Of a stretch of 64,000 nucleotides of DNA, positions 60,550 to 64,000 are shown in pieces. Position numbers and translations under genes: made by a program. Location of the stretch: positions 1,178,001 to 1,242,000 of the forward strand of contig NZ_RBXJ01000001.1 of assembly GCF_003635115.1 (NCBI RefSeq), given 5' to 3'. This DNA comes from Microbacterium sp. AG1240. Lineage in GTDB: Bacteria; Actinomycetota; Actinomycetes; Actinomycetales; Microbacteriaceae. Position 1 is the stretch's first letter. Each line of letters opens with the position of its first letter. Under the pieces are notes generated by a model. It had not been told where the DNA came from, did not search any database, and saw only the letters and a program-made list of their open reading frames with translations.

Positions 60550-61206
60550 ATGCAGTTCGCCGTCATCGCCGACATCGTCGGCTCGAGGAAGCTGGCAGAC
60601 CGCGGTCGTGCCCAGCTGACGATCGAGGATGCCGTGCGCGAGGTGGAGGGGTTCGCCCCGGCGGTGCGCGCACTGGTTCCCACCGTGGGCGACGAGTTCC
60701 AGGGCGTGTACGCCGACCTCGCCACGGCGCTGCTCGCGCTCGCCCTGCTGCAGCTGCGCCTCCCGCTCGATGCCGAGCTGCGGTTCGGGATCGGGGCCGG
60801 AGAGGTGCGCGCCGTCACCTCGAGCGCCGATCACGCGATCGAGGACGGTCCGGGGTGGTGGGCGGCGCGCCGGGCGATCGAGACGGTGCACCGGTGGGAG
60901 GAATCGAGGGTTCCTCGCGCGCGCACGTGGATCGCGAGCGGCGATGCGCAAGCCCCGGAGACGACCGCGTTCCTCTCGTCGGTGAACGCGTATCTCGTCA
61001 CGAAGGATCACATCGTCGGAGGTATGGGGGAGAGGGCGCGCCGCCTGACCTACGGCACCTGGCTCGGCCGCTCGCAGGAGTCGCTCGCGGCGGAGGAGGG
61101 GATCACCCAGTCGGCCGTCTCGCAGGCCCTCGCGCGCGCGGGCTCGTCGGCGCTCTCGCTCGGACTCCAGCAACTCACCTCGAACCTCCCGGAGGCACTG
61201 CGATGA
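60550..61206 (+). CDS. satD: SatD family protein with C-terminal helix-turn-helix
   Basis: A 218-residue SatD protein. The N-terminal FAVIADIVGSRKLADRGR and TVGDEFQGVYADL are the family's conserved blocks. The C-terminus (SQESLAAEEGITQSAVSQAL) reads as a helix-turn-helix. The name comes from the sat operon of Streptococcus mutans; no biochemical role is established. It is coupled by ATGA overlap to a membrane protein. A palindrome over its promoter suggests self-regulation. Confidence 0.87.
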   Translation: MQFAVIADIVGSRKLADRGRAQLTIEDAVREVEGFAPAVRALVPTVGDEFQGVYADLATALLALALLQLRLPLDAELRFGIGAGEVRAVTSSADHAIEDGPGWWAARRAIETVHRWEESRVPRARTWIASGDAQAPETTAFLSSVNAYLVTKDHIVGGMGERARRLTYGTWLGRSQESLAAEEGITQSAVSQALARAGSSALSLGLQQLTSNLPEALR

Positions 61207-61994
61207 TCACGGCCGGCCTCCTTCTCCTCACCATCGGCATCGCCGACCTCGCCCGGCAGTTCCTCGGTCGCGGCTCGCGCTCCGCCCGTATCGGCGCCAG
61301 CGTCGCCGTGGTGCTCCTGGTCGCGGTGCTCGGCACCGCCATCGTGGCGTGGCCCCTGGCGGTCGCCTTCGCGGTGATCGCCCTCGCCTGGTTGGCGCTC
61401 ATGCCCAGCACGAAAGATGCGGCGGTCGCGAGCTTCTGGCCCGTCGTCGGTCTTGCGGCCGCTGTCGTCGCCTTCGTCGTGGGGTCGCCCGCGACCGCAG
61501 AGGGCTGGATGGCGATGGATGCGGCGGGGTCGGTCGCGTTCGGCAAGGCCGTGCTCGCTCTCGGCGTCGCGTGCTTCCTGCTCGAGTCGGCCAATATCGT
61601 CGTGCGGGTCGCTCTGCAGAGCGAGCGCTCCGATGCCGCGGTCGTCGTCGCGACGGCTCCCGCGGTCAGGCGGGGGCTCATCGGTCGGCTGCGTCGGCCG
61701 GCGCCACCGGAGCCGACCGTTCCGACCAAGCAATTGCGCGGAGGACGTCTCATCGGCCCGCTCGAGCGCCTGTTCGTCGTCGGCTTGATCTTCACGAGTG
61801 CCGTCGCGCTGCTGGCCGCTTTCATCGCCGCGAAGGGCATCGTGCGCTTCCCCGAGATCCAGAAGGACAACGCCGGCGGCACGCAGGCCGAGTATTTCCT
61901 CGTCGGCAGCATGGCGAGCTGGGCCATCGCACTGGCCGCGGCGGGGTTGCTGTGGGCCGTGGGCGCCACCCCCGCGGATCTCCGTATCAGTTGA
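61203..61994 (+). CDS. SatD-partner multi-helix membrane protein
   Basis: A 263-residue membrane protein with about seven helices (ITAGLLLLTIGIADLARQFL first). A cytoplasmic loop near residues 140-175 is basic and Pro-rich (RRPAPPEPTVPTKQLRG). Conserved-looking RLIGPLERLFVVGLIF and FIAAKGIVRFPEIQKDNA follow. It is coupled to satD, so the two act together. No family assigned; SatD genes often have such a membrane neighbour. Confidence 0.75.
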   Translation: MITAGLLLLTIGIADLARQFLGRGSRSARIGASVAVVLLVAVLGTAIVAWPLAVAFAVIALAWLALMPSTKDAAVASFWPVVGLAAAVVAFVVGSPATAEGWMAMDAAGSVAFGKAVLALGVACFLLESANIVVRVALQSERSDAAVVVATAPAVRRGLIGRLRRPAPPEPTVPTKQLRGGRLIGPLERLFVVGLIFTSAVALLAAFIAAKGIVRFPEIQKDNAGGTQAEYFLVGSMASWAIALAAAGLLWAVGATPADLRIS

Positions 61995-62003
61995 GAGCTG
62001 ATA
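61985..62003. promoter_or_regulatory. SatD-box palindrome 1 (near-perfect)
   Basis: TATCAGT-TGAGA-GCTGATA, one mismatch between 7-nt arms. It overlaps the stop codon of the membrane gene and is 28 nt (centre to centre) from palindrome 2. Confidence 0.65.
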
Positions 62004-62012
62004 TTCGCTCGT

Positions 62013-62031
62013 TATCAGCGTGAGGCTGATA
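62013..62031. promoter_or_regulatory. SatD-box palindrome 2 (perfect)
   Basis: TATCAGC-GTGAG-GCTGATA, perfect 7-nt arms. It ends 21 nt before the ATG of the small ORF. Both palindromes share right arms and spacing, so the same dimeric regulator probably binds them. Confidence 0.7.
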
Positions 62032-62052
62032 GCGCACCAGAAAGGTCGTGCC

Positions 62053-62319
62053 ATGTCCGATCCGCGTCGTGACCGTCTCAGCGTCGGTGTGCTCTCCATC
62101 GCCCCCAGCTCCGTCCCCGAGAAGTGGGAGGTGCGAGCGACGCTCGATGGTGCGGCCGTCGAGGCGCACTGGGGGGAGTGGGTGCGTCTGGCCCGCCGCA
62201 TCCTCGACACCGACGCCCTCTCGCGCGACCGCGAGGCTCGCGGAGACGCGTGGGATCAGGGCCACGCGGCGGGCGCCGACCCGGAGGCCGCGAGCGAAGC
62301 GGTGAACCCCTACCGCTGA
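62053..62319 (+). CDS. Small hypothetical protein of the SatD module
   Basis: An 88-residue protein not recognised. Mixed charge with no membrane helix; WEVRATLDGAAVEAHWGEWV looks strand-rich and the end is acidic. The ATG has AAAGG 7 nt upstream. The two palindromes lie just before it, so it is likely under the same control as satD. Confidence 0.6.
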   Translation: MSDPRRDRLSVGVLSIAPSSVPEKWEVRATLDGAAVEAHWGEWVRLARRILDTDALSRDREARGDAWDQGHAAGADPEAASEAVNPYR

Positions 62320-62499
62320 GCTGCACGCTCCGGGACGAGGGGGAAGGAGCGCCGCCCCCGTCGACGGCGACCGGACTGTGTGTGAACTATGGGAAAATTG
62401 TGAATGACCGTCCCCCCGGTCCGTCCTTCTTCGCGTGCCGTCGTCGCTGCGCTCCATCCGACACGTGGCCCCCCAGCGGCTGCGACAGGAACGAGACGC

Positions 62500-63594
62500 A
62501 TGATCTTCTCCGCGCGCCGCGAACTCTGGGCCGACAGTGCCCGGGGCCTCGCGATCCTCGCCGTGGTGCTCGGGCACGTCTTCCTCCAGGAGGGTCCGGA
62601 GTCGACCTGGACGATGTGGGGCCCGGCGCAGAGCGCATGGATCGACCTGCGTGACCTGCTGCTCCCGGTGCGCATGCCGTTGTTCTTCCTCATCGCCGGC
62701 TACTTCGCCGCGAGCGCCATCGCGCGGCCGTGGGGCACCGTGCTGCGCACCCGCACGCTGAGCCTGTACTACCTGTACGCCGTCTGGCTGCTGGCGCAGA
62801 CCCTGTTCTTCCTGATGGTCCCTCACGCGGGCACGGCGGCCGCCTCTACCGTGCGCGAGCTCGCCGCGCAGCTCACGTACGCGCCGAACAACCTCTGGTT
62901 CCTCGTCGCTCTGGCCGCCTACTTCACGATCGCGAAGGCGGGCGCGCGCGTCGCCCCGGTCGCCCTCGCCGGGGCGGCGTGGGTGTCGTGGTCGGCCTTC
63001 ACCGACCGCCTGCCCGATTTCTTCGACCGCACGCCGATGCCGGAATACCTCGTCTTCTTCCTGCTCGGCGCCTACGCGCCGGGTCTGCTGCGCAGCATCC
63101 GGGGCAGCGCCCCGCTCGTGCTCGCGGGCGCGCTGGGCCTCATGGCGGGTGTGAACGCGATGCACGAGGCCGAGAGCCGGATGCTGTGGACCACCTACCT
63201 GCTGCTCTCGACGGTGGCAGGGGTCACGGCGGTGGTCTCGCTGCTGAAGCTCCTGGAGGCGCAGGGGCTGCTTCCGCGATCGACCGTGTGGGTCGGCCGT
63301 CGCACCCTGCCGATCTACGTGGTGCAGCTGCCCCTGGCCATCGCCGTCGACGCCCTGATCGGTCTGCTGCCGGGGGAGGTCGCCCAGGCGGTCTTCGGCA
63401 ACCCGGTCGTGTCGTCGGTGTACCCGATCGCGGTGACCGTGGTCGTGGTCGCCACGGCCCTCGCCCTGCACCACATCGTGCACCGCGTGGCTCCGTGGAT
63501 GTACCGCGCACCATGGCTGCACCGGGCACCGGGAGCGCGCGCGGCGTCGCAGCTACGCGGGTCGGCCCTGGTCAGCTCTCGGGGCGCTCGATGA
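62500..63594 (+). CDS. Acyltransferase-3 family membrane protein
   Basis: A 364-residue protein with about ten helices of the acyltransferase 3/OafA type. The start ADSARGLAILAVVLGHVFLQ carries the usual Arg and catalytic His. The frame is open from ATG 62404, but AGGAACGAG precedes the ATG at 62500, which begins the conserved domain. The AT-rich TATGGGAAAATTGTGA at 62386-62403 may hold its promoter. Overlaps the convergent next gene by 23 nt. Substrate unknown. Confidence 0.82.
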   Translation: MIFSARRELWADSARGLAILAVVLGHVFLQEGPESTWTMWGPAQSAWIDLRDLLLPVRMPLFFLIAGYFAASAIARPWGTVLRTRTLSLYYLYAVWLLAQTLFFLMVPHAGTAAASTVRELAAQLTYAPNNLWFLVALAAYFTIAKAGARVAPVALAGAAWVSWSAFTDRLPDFFDRTPMPEYLVFFLLGAYAPGLLRSIRGSAPLVLAGALGLMAGVNAMHEAESRMLWTTYLLLSTVAGVTAVVSLLKLLEAQGLLPRSTVWVGRRTLPIYVVQLPLAIAVDALIGLLPGEVAQAVFGNPVVSSVYPIAVTVVVVATALALHHIVHRVAPWMYRAPWLHRAPGARAASQLRGSALVSSRGAR

Positions 63595-64000
63595 GCAGCA
63601 GACCCTGCTTGGTGTCGGAGATCGTGACCCATCCGTCGCCGAAGAGATAGGTGATGCCGTACCCCTCGTCGTCGGTCGCGATGGCGGTGTCGGCGCTCTC
63701 GGTGATGTACAGGCCGTCGGCGCTCTCTTCGCTGCGCCACCCGCCCGACAGCAGCTCGTTCTTCGCGGTGGAGGCGGCCGCGTCGGTGATCGGAGCCCAG
63801 CCGTAGATCTGCACGTGGTCGGTCGCGACCGAGTAGTCGCCCCACGTGCACTGGATGCCGTCGGCGAGCTCGACGCCGCCGGCGTAGAACGGTCCTTCCT
63901 GCGAAGTCCAACCGAGCTCCTCGAAGTCGGCCACGGTCGATGCGGGGAGGATCGATGCGCATGTCGCGTCGGCGTCCGAGGTCGCGCTCACGCTCGGTTC
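63572..64000 (-). CDS. Secreted or lipoprotein-like protein, 5' truncated by window edge
   Basis: The frame runs off the right end of the window (EPSVSATSDADATCASILP), so the start and any signal peptide are missing. At least 142 residues are seen, with two Cys (ATCASI, IQCTWGDYS) likely forming a disulfide, and an Asp/Gly-rich strand pattern (YGITYLFGDGWVTISDT). It looks like an extracytoplasmic DUF-type protein of actinobacteria; not recognised further. Confidence 0.55.
   Translation of the reverse strand, partial: EPSVSATSDADATCASILPASTVADFEELGWTSQEGPFYAGGVELADGIQCTWGDYSVATDHVQIYGWAPITDAAASTAKNELLSGGWRSEESADGLYITESADTAIATDDEGYGITYLFGDGWVTISDTKQGLLLIERPES

Overview
The window comes from a high-GC (about 70%) actinobacterium of the Microbacteriaceae, most like Microbacterium. 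The pointers are the block adnB, nudC, uvrD2, DUF2342, PDZ/S16 protease, UPF0182; the C50-carotenoid gene set with split lycopene cyclases; a MurI-Rph-RdgB cluster; the order prfB-ftsE-ftsX-smpB-ssrA; and many actinobacterial -10 boxes (TAnnnT) placed 6-9 nt before start codons, as in leaderless mRNAs. No phage, insertion sequence or CRISPR array was found. Most of the window reads as core chromosome.

Layout. 1-11.7 kb: the 3' end of an AdnB-like helicase-nuclease, a kinase-fold protein without its catalytic motif, NudC, a UvrD2-like helicase, a ThiF/cyclodehydratase-like protein overlapping the helicase tail, a DUF2342 protein, a membrane S16 protease and a UPF0182 protein. 11.8-17.9 kb: a minus-strand operon idi-crtE-crtB-crtI-crtYe-crtYf-crtEb, mostly with 4-nt overlaps, faced by a divergent MarR regulator (CrtR-like). 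It should make C40 lycopene and convert it to a C50 carotenoid of the decaprenoxanthin/sarcinaxanthin type. 18-28 kb: initiator tRNA, a nitrilase/omega-amidase beside a class I/II aminotransferase, an HtrA protease, maltokinase, and an ABC exporter pair whose ATPase has a very long disordered N-terminus. 28-34 kb: DUF3039, PncB, MurI, Rph, RdgB, a glycosyltransferase and a CDF metal exporter. 34-37.7 kb: divergent ligD and ku, a complete two-component NHEJ system. 38-44.5 kb: DedA, tRNA-Leu, a zinc alcohol dehydrogenase and a compact tad (Flp pilus) operon. 44.6-52.8 kb: a CPBP protease, an MFS transporter, prfB, ftsEX, smpB, SIMPL, a siderophore-interacting protein and tmRNA.

From 52.9 kb on the content is more accessory: DUF2252, a decayed MEDS-domain fragment, an AraC regulator, an SGNH-like protein without a canonical serine, a tandem double-MarR regulator, small membrane proteins, a second CPBP protease, DoxX, an orphan barstar-like protein, a SatD operon, an acyltransferase and a truncated secreted protein at the right edge.

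The best candidate for something undescribed is the SatD module (60.5-62.3 kb). A 19-nt palindrome of form TATCAGC-N5-GCTGATA occurs once in degenerate form over the satD promoter and twice between its partner membrane gene and a small ORF. SatD has a C-terminal helix-turn-helix-like segment, so a self-regulated module is proposed as inference. Second is a set of imperfect intergenic palindromes (11.7, 32.1, 48.1 kb; and 36.6, 60.3 kb) that look like two dispersed repeat families.
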